64,000 nucleotides of DNA, taken from the NCBI GenBank assembly GCA_019421015.1, contig JAHZGC010000015.1, forward strand, positions 1 to 64,000. Reading direction: 5' to 3'. The notes under the pieces are model-generated. The model worked only from the letters and a program-made list of their open reading frames with translations. It ran no database searches and had not been told where the DNA came from. Origin of the DNA: Coriobacteriaceae bacterium. GTDB taxonomy: Bacteria > Actinomycetota > Coriobacteriia > Coriobacteriales > UMGS124. The stretch's first letter is position 1, and each line of letters begins with the position of its first letter. Both the position numbers and the translations under genes were made by a program. Shown here piece after piece: positions 22,954 through 31,737 of the stretch.

Positions 22954-25602
22954 CTACTCGATTACGGGTATCACAGGGGGCTGCAGGTAGTCGGGCTCGA
23001 GCGGCTCGCCGTCCCAGGGCTCCACGTTCACGAGCACGGTGTTCGACGCGCACTGCCCCGCGCCCACCAGGATGCCGCCGGTCAGGGTGTTCACGTTGCA
23101 GCCGCGGTCCACGCCGGTCTGTTCGTCCAGGGCGGTCCAGTTGCCCTGGCCCACCAGGACTACGCCCGGCATCACGCGCGGGGTGGTGCGCACGCGGCGC
23201 AGCGCCTGGCCGTGGTCGTTGGAGAGCAGCGCGGTCTGGCCCGACTCAAGGCCGGCGGCCGCGGCGTCGGCGGGGTTCATGAACAGGTCGTTCGAGAAGA
23301 TCTCGTTCAGGCTCTTGACGTTGGGCATGGCCGAGTGGGCCTGGCGCGCCACGTGGATGCCGAGCATCTGGAAGGGGTGCGCGCCCTTCTGCTTGGCCTT
23401 CCAGTCGGCAAAGGTCTCCTCGTAGCCCTCCACGGCCGGCATGTACTTGGGGATGGGATCGATGGGCGTGGTGCCGTAGTTGTCCATGCGCTCTACCAGG
23501 GCACGCGAGAAGATCTCGAGCTTGCCGGTGGCCGTGTCCACGGGGCACCCCTCGGGGTCGGCCTTGAAGTCGGCCAAGGCGCACCACTCCAGGGCGTCTC
23601 CCTCGCTGCGGGGCACCTGGTAGCCGCCGTTGGCGTGCAGCTCCTCCAGCGGCACGCGGCCGTCGTGGGGCTCGCAGGTCAGACCGTACTTCTCGATGTC
23701 CTCGGCGCTCACCTGGGCCAGCGGCTCCCAGCCCGAGCCGTCGGGGAGCATGACTTGGGCCTCCGCCACGAGCATGGCGGCGTCGGTCTCCTGGTCGGCC
23801 GGGGCCACGATAGCCGGGTCGATGCCCAAACGCTTGGCCAGCTCCACGTCGACCCACCAGTCGGGCTTGGCCTCGAAGCAGGGCTCTACGATCTTGCTGC
23901 CCCATACCACGGTCTCGGCGTTGATGGCGTCGGCGTAGCCGTTATCGCGCTCCCAGGGGGTGGCGATGGGCAGCACGATGTCGGCAAACTGTGCGTCGGG
24001 GCACATCACGAAGTCCGAGACCACCACGAAGTCCACCTTGCCCGGGGCCCGGTAGGCCTCGATGGCCGTGGTCTGGTCCACGTTCTGATTGAACTGGCCG
24101 CTGGGCCCGATCTTGGCCAGGCACTTGATGTTGACCGTGCGCTCGCCGCGGGTGAAGTCGGTGTGTTTGCCGGTGAGCACAGCCTTCCAGAACTCGGCGT
24201 AGGCGATGCCGTAGTACTGCTCGGGGTCGTAGATGCCGTGCTCCAGCGCCCAGTCGCCGCGCGGCAGCGTGCAACCCACGTTCTCGATCCAGGGGGTCAC
24301 GCCGTCGCCCAAGGCCACGAGCGAGCGGCTGCCCACCACGCCCTTGGAGCCGTCGGCGGTGCCTACCTCGGCGCCCGGCTCGCCCACGTTGCCGGTCATC
24401 CAGCCCACGGTGTAGAGCATGTGGGCCGTTTGGGCGCCGTTCCAAGTGCGGCCGATGGCCTGGCCGGCCTTGAGGGTCATGGGCTTCACCGTGGCCATCT
24501 GCTCGGCCAGGCTGCGGATCTGGGCCGGGTCGGTGCCGCAGATCTCGCTGGCCCACTCGGGGGTCTTGGGCACGCCGTCGTTGACGCCCAGGATGTAGTC
24601 CTTGAAGTTCTCGGAACCATCCTCGCCCTCGGGCATGTGGTCGGCGTCGAAGCCCACGCAGTGGGTGTCCAGGAACTCCTGGTCCTGCCAGCCGTTCTCG
24701 ATCATGGTGTAGGCGATGGCGGCCAAAAGCGCGCCGTCGGTGCCGGGGCGCACGGGCACCCATTCGTCGGCCAAGCTCTGGCAGCTGGGGCTGAACCACG
24801 GGTCGACCACGATCACCTTGGCACCGGCGTCCTTGGCCTGGCGCAGGTAGTGGGTGTTGCTGCCACCCAGCGAGTAGATGGGGTTCAGGCCCCACAGCAC
24901 GATGAGCTTGGCCTTGCGCAGGCTCAGGCGGTCATTGTTGCCCTTGCCGTAGCTGCCGTTCACCGTGTTGCCCACCAGGGCCCAGCCGCCCTGGGACTGC
25001 TGGCCCCAGATGCTCGTGTAGCCGCCCGAGGCGGAGAGGATGCTCACCGGCGCGAGGCTCGGCGAGGCGATCGAGAGGTCGCCGTAGGTGGAGCGGATGC
25101 GCGTGAACTCGCTCGCGATGTAGTCGAGCGCCTCGTCCCACGAGATGCGCTCCCACACGTCGCGGCCGCGCAGGGAGTTGTCGCCCGTACCGCCCGGCTC
25201 CCAGTGCTTGCGCTTCATGGGGTAACGCAGGCGGTCGGTGCCGCATACGAGCTGACGCAGGCTGTGGCCCTTGACGCAGCTGCGCTGCTGGGGAAAGTCG
25301 GGGGTGTCGGGGTGGCTGTCGTCGGTCTTCTGGCGCACCACCAGGCCGTCGACCACGTAGGCCTTGTTGATGCAGCCGCAGTGGCAGGTCATCCAGCAGC
25401 CGGCCGTGCGCCACTCGCCGCCGTCGAGGTCCAGGGCGTCGAGCCGCTCGTCGGTGGCCTTCTCGAGCGCACGGGCCGAAGGCGCGTTCACGAGCGTGGC
25501 CCCTCCCAGGGCCGCCAATCCAGCCACGAAGTTGCGACGGGTCAGATGGGGTACGCCGGAGGCGGTGGTGCTATTGCTTTGCGTGGGTGCCGTAGGTGCC
25601 AT
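22954..25602 (-). CDS. Tat-exported molybdopterin oxidoreductase, DMSO-reductase superfamily
   Basis: 882 residues. Tat signal T-R-R-N-F-V-A-G at 21-28. The [4Fe-4S] site is C69, C73, C77 and C109 (C-X3-C-X3-C...C). The molybdopterin domains follow, with P-M-K-R near 130, W-G-L-N-P-I-Y-S, V-P-V-R-P-G-T-D-G-A, and a C-terminal dinucleotide-binding domain. Located outside the membrane as the catalytic subunit of a DmsAB-like complex with the gene at 22184. Substrate is unknown: DMSO, TMAO, methionine sulfoxide or another small acceptor are all possible. The ATG at 25602 follows AAGAGGAAGAGGAG. The promoter region carries the box at 25708. Confidence 0.9.
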   Translation of the reverse strand: MAPTAPTQSNSTTASGVPHLTRRNFVAGLAALGGATLVNAPSARALEKATDERLDALDLDGGEWRTAGCWMTCHCGCINKAYVVDGLVVRQKTDDSHPDTPDFPQQRSCVKGHSLRQLVCGTDRLRYPMKRKHWEPGGTGDNSLRGRDVWERISWDEALDYIASEFTRIRSTYGDLSIASPSLAPVSILSASGGYTSIWGQQSQGGWALVGNTVNGSYGKGNNDRLSLRKAKLIVLWGLNPIYSLGGSNTHYLRQAKDAGAKVIVVDPWFSPSCQSLADEWVPVRPGTDGALLAAIAYTMIENGWQDQEFLDTHCVGFDADHMPEGEDGSENFKDYILGVNDGVPKTPEWASEICGTDPAQIRSLAEQMATVKPMTLKAGQAIGRTWNGAQTAHMLYTVGWMTGNVGEPGAEVGTADGSKGVVGSRSLVALGDGVTPWIENVGCTLPRGDWALEHGIYDPEQYYGIAYAEFWKAVLTGKHTDFTRGERTVNIKCLAKIGPSGQFNQNVDQTTAIEAYRAPGKVDFVVVSDFVMCPDAQFADIVLPIATPWERDNGYADAINAETVVWGSKIVEPCFEAKPDWWVDVELAKRLGIDPAIVAPADQETDAAMLVAEAQVMLPDGSGWEPLAQVSAEDIEKYGLTCEPHDGRVPLEELHANGGYQVPRSEGDALEWCALADFKADPEGCPVDTATGKLEIFSRALVERMDNYGTTPIDPIPKYMPAVEGYEETFADWKAKQKGAHPFQMLGIHVARQAHSAMPNVKSLNEIFSNDLFMNPADAAAAGLESGQTALLSNDHGQALRRVRTTPRVMPGVVLVGQGNWTALDEQTGVDRGCNVNTLTGGILVGAGQCASNTVLVNVEPWDGEPLEPDYLQPPVIPVIE

Positions 25603-25707
25603 GGGTCTCCTCTTCCTCTTGTTGCCGTTGGTTCGCTCTTGCTGCGATCCGGTGCCCACAATAGGCAAGGGCGTCCGGCGGCGAATCAGCGACGGGAGGT
25701 GGAGGTG

Positions 25708-25757
25708 GCTTATTTGCTACTTACGGGCGTGTAAGCGTCTGTTTATGCAGGTAGATT
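25708..25757 (-). promoter_or_regulatory. Conserved regulatory box upstream of the first dmsA-like gene
   Basis: Plus-strand blocks GCTTATTTGC, TAAGCGTCTG and ATGCAGGTAGAT match 19469-19520 in order and spacing. It is 106-155 bases before the start codon. No LuxR gene is adjacent, so the regulator probably acts from 19686 or 15361. Confidence 0.6.
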
Positions 25758-25850
25758 GTGGTGTTGAGAGAGGCGTTCAGATTGTGGGCTCCTAGCCGGC
25801 GCGCGCATGGCCGGCGTGTGGGCTAGGCGCCCTCTCCCGTAGGCCTCCTC

Positions 25851-26083
25851 CCATGGACGAAATCGGAGGAATGCGACTTTGCAGGGGGTGCGCGTGGACG
25901 AGATCGGAGGAATGCGACGCGGTTTTGGGAGTCTGCCGGCGGATCGCGGATAAGCTCTCCCCTTTTACCAGGGGAGATACCCGCATCACCAATCGTGCTA
26001 CCGACAAACCACGTCGCAAACTTCCTATCTCGTCCACTGCTGTCCTGCCAAAAGTCGCAAACCTCCGGTTTCAGCCAGCATCG
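25851..26083. repeat. Palindromic intergenic element D (TGGACGARATCGG family)
   Basis: Each arm has two tandem units of the form TGGACGAGATCGGAGG...GCGAC. The left arm is 25853-25922 and the right arm, read as complement, 26009-26083; they align over about 70 bases with gaps. The centre has a small hairpin CTCTCCCC/GGGGAGA around TTTTACCA. The same unit occurs in the arms of the element at 58309-58575. It separates the dmsA promoter from the binding-protein gene downstream end. Confidence 0.7.
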
Positions 26084-26176
26084 ATCCCGACCCGTCTCTT
26101 TGGACCACCCACGACGTGTCTGCTGGCCCTCGGTCCACATTCTTGGCTACGGGGCGGCGGTTTATCGCGGCGTTCG

Positions 26177-27304
26177 TTACTTCTGGGCGGTAGGCGGCTC
26201 GGCACTCAGGATGAGCTTGACCTGGTCTTTGTCGAGTTCGTAGTTGAAGTACTCCTTGTAGAAGTCCTCAACCGCCTGCTCCTCGTCGAAGTCCTTGAAG
26301 AGGTCGGGGTGGATGACGGCGGCCGCCCACTGGACCTGCAGCAGGAGCTCGGCCCCGGGTTCGCCCCAGGGGGAGGCACCGGCAGGGTTGGTGTAGACAT
26401 GCTTGTTCTTAACGGCTTTGGTCTGGGCCCATTCCTTGGAGTCCATGATGGCCTGTGCCTCGCCGGGGGTTGCCGTGAGGATGTAGTCGGGGTTGAGGGC
26501 GGCCAGATCCTCGACGGCGCACGGGGCGTCGGCGGTCCCTGAGCCGCCGGTGTTGGCGTTTGCAGCCCCGGCTGCGCTCAGCCATTCATCGGCGATCGTG
26601 CCCGCGCCTGCGACGACGCCGGTTGCCACCGAAGGCCCGTAGAGCACGGTCGGGCGGTCCGACTCGTCCACGGTATCGGTCTGCTGCTTTATGGCGTCAA
26701 GCATCTTGGTGAGGGCGTCGGTGTATTTTTGGGCGTTCACCTGAGCCCCTTTGCCGATGATCTGGGCGCTGAGCTCGATGGACTGAGCCATCTGGTCAAA
26801 CGTGGCGAAGGAGCAGTCGACCAGGGGGATACCCTGCTCCTCCAAGGCCTTGCGCAGCGCGTCTCCCTTTGCAAAGGCCAGCTGGGGCCCTTGGTCGGCC
26901 ACGGAGGCGGCTTCGGCGCTCGCATCCTGGTGAGCGGGGATCGTGGCGGCGTTCTTCATGTTGGGGCACATCTCGTACATCCAAGGGTGGGTGTCGCGGC
27001 TCACGGGGGTGGCCACCAGGCCTTTGGCACCGTCGAGCACGATGTCTATGGAGGCATGGTCGGCCCAGGTGTCGGCGTAGGAGCTTACGGCGTCGGGCAG
27101 CTCCACGGCGGTTCCTCCCATGTCGGTGACGCTGGTGGGCGTGGCGTCGCCGACCTGTCCCTCGGTTGCATCCGCAAGGGCTGCGTGCGGGCGGGCGGAG
27201 GCGACGACGGCGGCCAGGCAGATGCAGCCGCTTGCGGTTATGAATCCGCGGCGCGTTGTTAGGGATTGGGCGGCCAGTGAAGTGGTGTGGTCGGACGTGC
27301 TCAT
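26177..27304 (-). CDS. Orphan periplasmic binding protein, BtuF/FepB-like (PF01497-type)
   Basis: 375 residues with a twin-arginine-like leader (T-T-R-R-G-F-I-T-A) and a hydrophobic stretch containing C-I-C. After that, G-G-T-A-V-E-L-P-D-A-V-S-S-Y, a long connecting helix around 190-215, and L-N-P-D-Y-I-L with W-A-Q-T-K-A-V-K-N-K-H-V-Y fit class III periplasmic binding proteins for iron-siderophore, heme or cobalamin. No permease or ATPase gene lies nearby. A terminator at 27436 separates it from the second dmsAB operon, so it is its own unit. It may serve a distant transporter or bind a metal or cofactor for the surrounding enzymes; both are guesses. Start chosen for GAGAGGA upstream. Confidence 0.75.
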   Translation of the reverse strand: MSTSDHTTSLAAQSLTTRRGFITASGCICLAAVVASARPHAALADATEGQVGDATPTSVTDMGGTAVELPDAVSSYADTWADHASIDIVLDGAKGLVATPVSRDTHPWMYEMCPNMKNAATIPAHQDASAEAASVADQGPQLAFAKGDALRKALEEQGIPLVDCSFATFDQMAQSIELSAQIIGKGAQVNAQKYTDALTKMLDAIKQQTDTVDESDRPTVLYGPSVATGVVAGAGTIADEWLSAAGAANANTGGSGTADAPCAVEDLAALNPDYILTATPGEAQAIMDSKEWAQTKAVKNKHVYTNPAGASPWGEPGAELLLQVQWAAAVIHPDLFKDFDEEQAVEDFYKEYFNYELDKDQVKLILSAEPPTAQK

Positions 27305-27435
27305 GATGGGTCCTCTCTGAATAAGGCCGTGGGCGCCTACGGTGGTTCGAGGCCGTGCCGAGCGCCGTGCCGTGGGCAGTGCCTGAGGGAGGTGTACCCA
27401 GCGTGCGGCCCCAGTTTGCCCGTGGGCGAGAGCTA

Positions 27436-27476
27436 CAAAAAAGAGGGGCCGAAAGCCCACGACGGCTTTCGGCCCC
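27436..27476 (-). terminator. Terminator of the second dmsAB operon
   Basis: GGGGCCGAAAGCC and GGCTTTCGGCCCC are perfect arms with a six-base loop; ACAAAAAAG next to the stem gives a U-tract on the minus-strand transcript. Confidence 0.85.
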
Positions 27477-27507
27477 CAACCAGATGCCTGTTTCGCAACG
27501 TGCTTAG

Positions 27508-28038
27508 TTACGACACGAACGTCGCGGGCATGGTCTCGCCCTCCAGGCGTGCCCCGCCCTTCTCGGCCGCCAGGGCCTCCATCTCCTCGATCGGGCCGAA
27601 GTGCAGGGCCTTGGTGGGGCAGGTGGCCACGCAGTGGGGCTCGTCCTCGGGGGTCTTGCCGCAGGAGGCGCACCCGTCGCACTTGTCCATCTTGCCGTCC
27701 TCGGGGCGGTACTGGGGGATCCCGAAGGGGCACACGGAGGCGCAGGTCTGGCACCCGATGCAGGCCTGCTGGTCCACCACGACCAGGCCGTCCTCCTCGC
27801 GCTTCGTGATGGCCCCGACGGGGCAGTTCTCCACGCACGCCGGCCTCTCGCAGTGGTTGCAGGCCTGGGAGGTGAACACGCGGTTCGCGTCGGGGAACTC
27901 GCCGACCCACTCCTCGGCCACGGTCCTGCGGGCCACGGTGCCCGCGGGTATCTGGTTCCACTGCTTGCAGGCCACCTGGCAGGCCCAGCACTTGATGCAG
28001 CGGCTGGTGTCCACGTAGAAACCGTACTGTTCGCTCAT
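27508..28038 (-). CDS. DmsB-like ferredoxin subunit
   Basis: 176 residues with four [4Fe-4S] Cys groups: C-I-K-C-W-A-C-Q-V-A-C-K near 14-25, C-N-H-C-E-R-P-A-C-V-E-N-C-P near 60, C-I-G-C-Q-T-C-A-S-V-C-P near 92, and C-D-G-C-A-S-C-G-K-T with C-V-A-T-C-P near 114-140. It is the electron-transfer partner of the molybdoenzyme upstream. The ATG at 28038 follows GGGAGAGG; the longer frame reads back through a REP-like hairpin and is rejected. No anchor subunit or TorD is encoded in this operon. Confidence 0.9.
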   Translation of the reverse strand: MSEQYGFYVDTSRCIKCWACQVACKQWNQIPAGTVARRTVAEEWVGEFPDANRVFTSQACNHCERPACVENCPVGAITKREEDGLVVVDQQACIGCQTCASVCPFGIPQYRPEDGKMDKCDGCASCGKTPEDEPHCVATCPTKALHFGPIEEMEALAAEKGGARLEGETMPATFVS

Positions 28039-28085
28039 GATGGGGTACCTCTCCCTCTCTCTTGCGGGGGTTCGCCGTTTTCCAA

Positions 28086-28171
28086 GGGGAACCGTCTCTC
28101 GCAAGGCGTCGGGAGGCGATGCGTACTGGTGGTACGTGAGCCTCCCGGGAACGCGGCGAGAGACGGTTCCC
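28086..28171. repeat. REP-like hairpin copy 1
   Basis: Outer arms GGGAACCGTCTCTCGC and GCGAGAGACGGTTCCC are perfect complements; inside are CGGGAGG/CCTCCCG and GCGTACTGGTGGTACGTGAG. Related copies lie at 41682, 62948, and in variant form at 45161 and 63583. It sits between the dmsA-like and dmsB-like genes. Confidence 0.75.
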
Positions 28172-28177
28172 AACTCG

Positions 28178-30583
28178 CTACGCCGGGATCTCGGACTCGT
28201 CGAGCTTGCTGATCTTGACGAGCGTCTGCTTGGCCATGGCGGAGTGGAAGCGGTCGAACTTCTCGATCGTCGAGTCGTAGAGCACGTTGACCTCGCTGCC
28301 GCCGTCGGTGCAGCCGTAGCCGGGCAGGCCCAGCTCCTCGCAGCTCTGCCACCAGCCGCGGCGGCTCATGAGCACGTCGGGCGGAATGGTGGGCAGTACG
28401 CGTGCCACGAGCTTGACCCAGCCGTGCAGGCTCTCGACGCGGCACCAGTCGCCGTCCTCGATGCCGTACTGGGCGGCCGTGGCCGGGTTGATCTTGAACC
28501 AGGGCTCGGGCTGCATCTCGCGCAGGTAAGGGATGTTCACATAACAGCTGTGGTTGGCCAGGCGGTAGGCGTGGACGTCCGAGAACACCAGCGGGTATTC
28601 GTCCACCAGCTCGGGGGTCTCGGCGATGCCCTCGGGCGGACCCTGGTAGATGGGCAGGTAGGGAAGCACGTCGAGCTCAAGGTTGTCGAGCTTGCCGCCC
28701 ATGTACTCGTTGTAGCACTGCACCTTGCCGTTGGGGAGCTTCTCAAAGAGCTCCGCGTAGCGCCGGTACTCGGGCTCGGTGGGCTCGGCGCCGTCGGTGC
28801 GCTCCACGAAGATGGAGCCCTTCTCGCGCAGCTCGTCGAGGTCGATGCCGGTGCCGTCGAGCTGCTCGCGCAGGCAGGCGTCCATGTCGCCGCCCCAGAA
28901 GTCGTCGCCGTAGCCCATGGCCACGGCCAGGTCAAGGTAGAAGTCCCAGTCGCTCTTGCCCTCGCCGATGGGGTCCACGACGACCTGGTTCATGCCGATC
29001 CAGGTGCCGGCCTTGGAGTTCTTGGTGGCGAACTGCTGGCTCGTCTCGTAGTTGGTGAGTGCCGGCAGCACGATGTCGGCGTAGTCGCACGAGGGGTTCC
29101 ACGCGGTGTCGACCACCACGTAGTAGTCGAGCGCCTTGAGGCACTCGATGATCTCTTTGGGCTGGCGCGTGGCCGAGAGCGGGTTGGAGTTCTGGCCGAT
29201 GACGCAGCGCAGCGGGTAGGGCTCGCCGGTCAGGATGCTCTTGAACGCCTTGTGGTAGGCGCTGGTGGGGCCGGGGCCGCCGCCAAAGGTGTAGGAGTTC
29301 TGGTACCAGCGGGGGAACTCGTTGGCCACGAGCTTGCTCATGCCGGCAGCGTAGCCCTTCTCGACGTCCTCGTCGGTGGCCTCGAGGCGCTCGGTGAGCA
29401 TCGAGACGGGGTTGGTCTTGAAGAGGGGAGCGGGAGCCACCTTACCGGCGCCGCCGCCGCCCGGGATGTCGAGGTTGCCGGTGATGGCCTCGATGAGGCA
29501 GATGCAGATGCAGGCCCAGTTGCCGTCGTTGGCCTGGTCGCCGATGCCGTTGCCGTAGAGGATGCCCATGGGCTTGGTGGTGCCCATCTTGCGGGCCACC
29601 TCAAAGATCTGCTCCTCGGGGATGCCGGTTATGGGAGAAGCCCACGAGGGCGGGAACTGCTTCACGTGCTCGGCCAGCTGGTCAAAGCCGTTGCACCAGT
29701 TCTCGGTGAAGTCGTGGTCGTAGAGGTCCTCCTCGCAGATCACGTTAAGCACCGCAAGGGCCAGCGCCAGGTCGGTGCCGGGGCGCACGGGCACCCAGAT
29801 GTCGGCCTTGGAGCCGATGCCCTCGCGCATGGGGCGGATGTCGATGAGCTCCATGCCGCGGTCCAGGGCGTCCATGATGGCCTTGGGCTTGCCGCGGTTG
29901 ATCTCGGAGTTCTCGGGGTTGGCGCCCCAGATCACCAGGAGCTCGGTCTTGTCGAGCTGGGCGGGGTAGGTGTCGGCCGGTTTGCCGATGCTGATCACGC
30001 GGCTGGCGGCGCGCTGCATGGCGCAGATGGCGCTGTGCATGTAGTTGGGGCTGCCGTGCACGTTCAAGAAGCGACGGCCGAGCGTCTGGATAACGGCCCA
30101 CGCCTGGGGCGAGAGGATGCCCAGGCTCTCGGGGCCGTAGAGCTCCTTCTGCTCGAGCAGCTTGGCCGCGATCTCCTCGATGGCCTCGTCCCAGGTGATG
30201 CGCTCGAACTTGCCCTCGCCCTTCTCGCCCACGCGCTTCATGGGGTAGAGCAGGCGGTCGGCCGCGTAGGGCACCTGCATGGCCGAGTTGCCCTTGGCGC
30301 ACAGCGAGCGGCTGCCGCGGCCCCAGTTGTTGCCGGCCTCGGGGTTGCCCTCGACGTTGGCGAAGCGGCCGTCCTTGAGGTGGCACAGCGTGGAGCAGTA
30401 CGTGCAGGCGGGGCCGCACATCTGGCAGAACGCGTGGCGCACCTCGTCAGAGCCCTCGGAGCCTTCCAAGGCCTGGGCTGGACGCTCCTCGAGCCAGGTT
30501 GTGCCCCCTGTCGCCGCGAGCGCGCCGAGCGCGGCGCCGGCGGCCAAAAAGCCACGGCGGCTGAGGTTGCTCGTCATGTTCAT
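28178..30583 (-). CDS. Tat-exported molybdopterin oxidoreductase, DMSO-reductase superfamily
   Basis: 801 residues. Tat signal L-S-R-R-G-F-L at 7-13. [4Fe-4S] site C53, C56, C60 and C95 (C-X2-C-X3-C...C). The C187 in N-Y-M-H-S-A-I-C-A-M-Q lies where a molybdenum-coordinating Cys is found in polysulfide/thiosulfate- and nitrate-type enzymes, so this may be a Cys-ligated enzyme, unlike classical Ser-ligated DMSO reductase. W-G-A-N-P-E-N and V-P-V-R-P-G-T-D-L-A mark the pterin domains. The ATG follows AAGGAGACACCC. The ferredoxin gene at 27508 is downstream; the divergent gene pair at 30980 encodes a split LuxR regulator. Substrate unknown. Confidence 0.9.
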   Translation of the reverse strand: MNMTSNLSRRGFLAAGAALGALAATGGTTWLEERPAQALEGSEGSDEVRHAFCQMCGPACTYCSTLCHLKDGRFANVEGNPEAGNNWGRGSRSLCAKGNSAMQVPYAADRLLYPMKRVGEKGEGKFERITWDEAIEEIAAKLLEQKELYGPESLGILSPQAWAVIQTLGRRFLNVHGSPNYMHSAICAMQRAASRVISIGKPADTYPAQLDKTELLVIWGANPENSEINRGKPKAIMDALDRGMELIDIRPMREGIGSKADIWVPVRPGTDLALALAVLNVICEEDLYDHDFTENWCNGFDQLAEHVKQFPPSWASPITGIPEEQIFEVARKMGTTKPMGILYGNGIGDQANDGNWACICICLIEAITGNLDIPGGGGAGKVAPAPLFKTNPVSMLTERLEATDEDVEKGYAAGMSKLVANEFPRWYQNSYTFGGGPGPTSAYHKAFKSILTGEPYPLRCVIGQNSNPLSATRQPKEIIECLKALDYYVVVDTAWNPSCDYADIVLPALTNYETSQQFATKNSKAGTWIGMNQVVVDPIGEGKSDWDFYLDLAVAMGYGDDFWGGDMDACLREQLDGTGIDLDELREKGSIFVERTDGAEPTEPEYRRYAELFEKLPNGKVQCYNEYMGGKLDNLELDVLPYLPIYQGPPEGIAETPELVDEYPLVFSDVHAYRLANHSCYVNIPYLREMQPEPWFKINPATAAQYGIEDGDWCRVESLHGWVKLVARVLPTIPPDVLMSRRGWWQSCEELGLPGYGCTDGGSEVNVLYDSTIEKFDRFHSAMAKQTLVKISKLDESEIPA

Positions 30584-30775
30584 GGGTGTCTCCTTCCCTT
30601 CCTCCTCCTGTGGGCTCCCGACGCACGCCGACGCTCGAACGTCGAGGCGGGTCGGGGGTGCAGACGCGGCTCCGAACCGCGTCGGCCTGTGGACCGATCC
30701 TAGCGATGGCCTGCACCAAGGTCATGCCATGGTCGATGGGAGGAACCCAGGACTGTCTCCCATCTTTTGGGGGAG

Positions 30776-30800
30776 AAACGCTTTAATCGCAGGTAGACGG
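30776..30800 (-). promoter_or_regulatory. TACCTGC box upstream of the second dmsA-like gene
   Basis: Read toward the gene, CCGTCTACCTGCGATTAAAG followed by CGTTT, sharing TCTACCTGC and a following AGCGTTT/AGACGCTT-like block with the boxes at 19469 and 25708. It lies about 200 bases before the start codon, within the 396-base divergent region 30584-30979. Confidence 0.5.
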
Positions 30801-30924
30801 CTTGTTGCTTGAGTTCGGAGCGGTTTGGAAAAGCTTCAAGGGTGCCTATCCCCCATGCTCCGCCTTGACACGCGGGCCCGCACGCAGCGACCCGGCGCGT
30901 CCTGTGGCGACGCCTCTGCGTTTT

Positions 30925-30932
30925 GCTATAGA
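30925..30932 (+). promoter_or_regulatory. Extended -10 promoter of the split LuxR gene pair
   Basis: TGCTATAGAAT contains an extended TG-N-TATAGA element, about 50 bases before the TTG start at 30980. No good -35 hexamer is seen at 17 bases. Confidence 0.4.
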
Positions 30933-30979
30933 ATGGCCGTGCCGGTCCCGGGGGACGGGATGGGCGGGGGAGGAAGATT

Positions 30980-31351
30980 TTGGAGACGCAGACCTTGGAG
31001 ACCCCGGCTGTGGTGGTGGCGATCTTTTTGGCCGCGGTCTTTGGCTATTTGGTCTTGGGCTGGGAAGACGGCGTCTACGTGGTGGCTTCGGCCCGATCGG
31101 CGCTCGACTGCCTGTGGTGGGTCGTGCTGTGCTTTGTGGTCCAGCGCGAGAAGCTCCCTGCGGTGACAGCTTTTTTGCTGTGGGGCTGCGCCACCTGGGC
31201 CCTCCAGTGGCTTGTGTGCTACTGGGTCCTTCCACGCCTTCTGTTCGATGGAGCCTGGGGCGTCTCGCCGTGGGGCGTGGTCGTGGGCGTGCTCTTGCTG
31301 CTGGTCTGTGCGCTGCTGGCCCTGTGCGCCGTGCTGTTGGCCGTTCGGTGA
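30980..31351 (+). CDS. Small four-helix membrane protein (sensor half of a split LuxR)
   Basis: 123 residues, almost entirely four hydrophobic helices (about 8-25, 34-54, 62-85 and 95-122). TTG start after GGGGGAGGAAG. It ends at a single TGA (31349-31351), and the LuxR helix-turn-helix continues in the same frame two codons later. The other LuxR proteins in the window are single chains of 459-602 residues, so this is either a recently interrupted short fusion of about 224 residues or a genuine two-protein sensor and DNA-binding pair. It is divergent from the dmsA-like gene at 30583. Confidence 0.6.
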   Translation: METQTLETPAVVVAIFLAAVFGYLVLGWEDGVYVVASARSALDCLWWVVLCFVVQREKLPAVTAFLLWGCATWALQWLVCYWVLPRLLFDGAWGVSPWGVVVGVLLLLVCALLALCAVLLAVR

Positions 31352-31357
31352 CGCGGG

Positions 31358-31654
31358 GTGTCGGCTGCGGGGCGCGGGACGGCCGGAGATGAAGGGCGCG
31401 ACGCGTGGGGAGAGGCTGCCGGTTCCCCCGTTGACCGGGGAGTGTCGGCCGAGCAGCGTCTCGTGGAGGGCTATGGCCTCACCGAGCGGGAGGCCCAGGT
31501 GGCGGTGCTGTTCGCCGAGGGCTTTAGCCTCGGGGCGGTGGCCGAGCGGTTGGGCATGGGCAAAAGCACGGCCCAGAGCCACAGCAAGGCCATCTACCGC
31601 AAATGCGCGATCCACACTAAAGACGAACTCATTGCCATCGTGCGGGGGACGTAG
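31358..31654 (+). CDS. Stand-alone LuxR helix-turn-helix protein
   Basis: 98 residues. The LuxR DNA-binding domain is at about 36-95 (Y-G-L-T-E-R-E-A-Q-V-A-V-L-F-A-E-G-F-S, G-K-S-T-A-Q-S-H-S-K-A-I-Y-R-K-C-A-I-H-T-K-D-E-L). It is in the same frame as the membrane gene ending at 31351. The GTG at 31358 has no convincing ribosome binding site, which favours readthrough, reinitiation or a damaged fusion; a GTG near 31441 is a second possible start that still keeps the whole domain. It probably controls the molybdoenzyme operon at 27508-30583. Confidence 0.65.
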   Translation: MSAAGRGTAGDEGRDAWGEAAGSPVDRGVSAEQRLVEGYGLTEREAQVAVLFAEGFSLGAVAERLGMGKSTAQSHSKAIYRKCAIHTKDELIAIVRGT

Positions 31655-31690
31655 GGGCATGCCTTGCTCGAAAGGCTTGACGAGGCTGCG

Positions 31691-31724
31691 GCCCCCGACC
31701 TTTCCCGTGCGAGAGGTCGGGGGC
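31691..31724. terminator. Hairpin between convergent genes
   Basis: GCCCCCGACCT and AGGTCGGGGGC flank a 12-base loop between the LuxR domain gene and the second flavin reductase. There is no U-tract on either strand, so intrinsic termination is uncertain. Confidence 0.45.
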
Positions 31725-31737
31725 TCGGCCGTGCTGG

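Noticed and set aside
27508..28173. Longer N-terminus for the DmsB-like protein
   Set aside because: The extra 45 residues are encoded by the REP-like hairpin; the ATG at 28038 has a good ribosome binding site and the usual family start.
31349..31351. Selenocysteine codon joining the split LuxR
   Set aside because: No insertion-element hairpin was recognised just after the TGA, and membrane-to-LuxR linkers are not known sites for selenocysteine.
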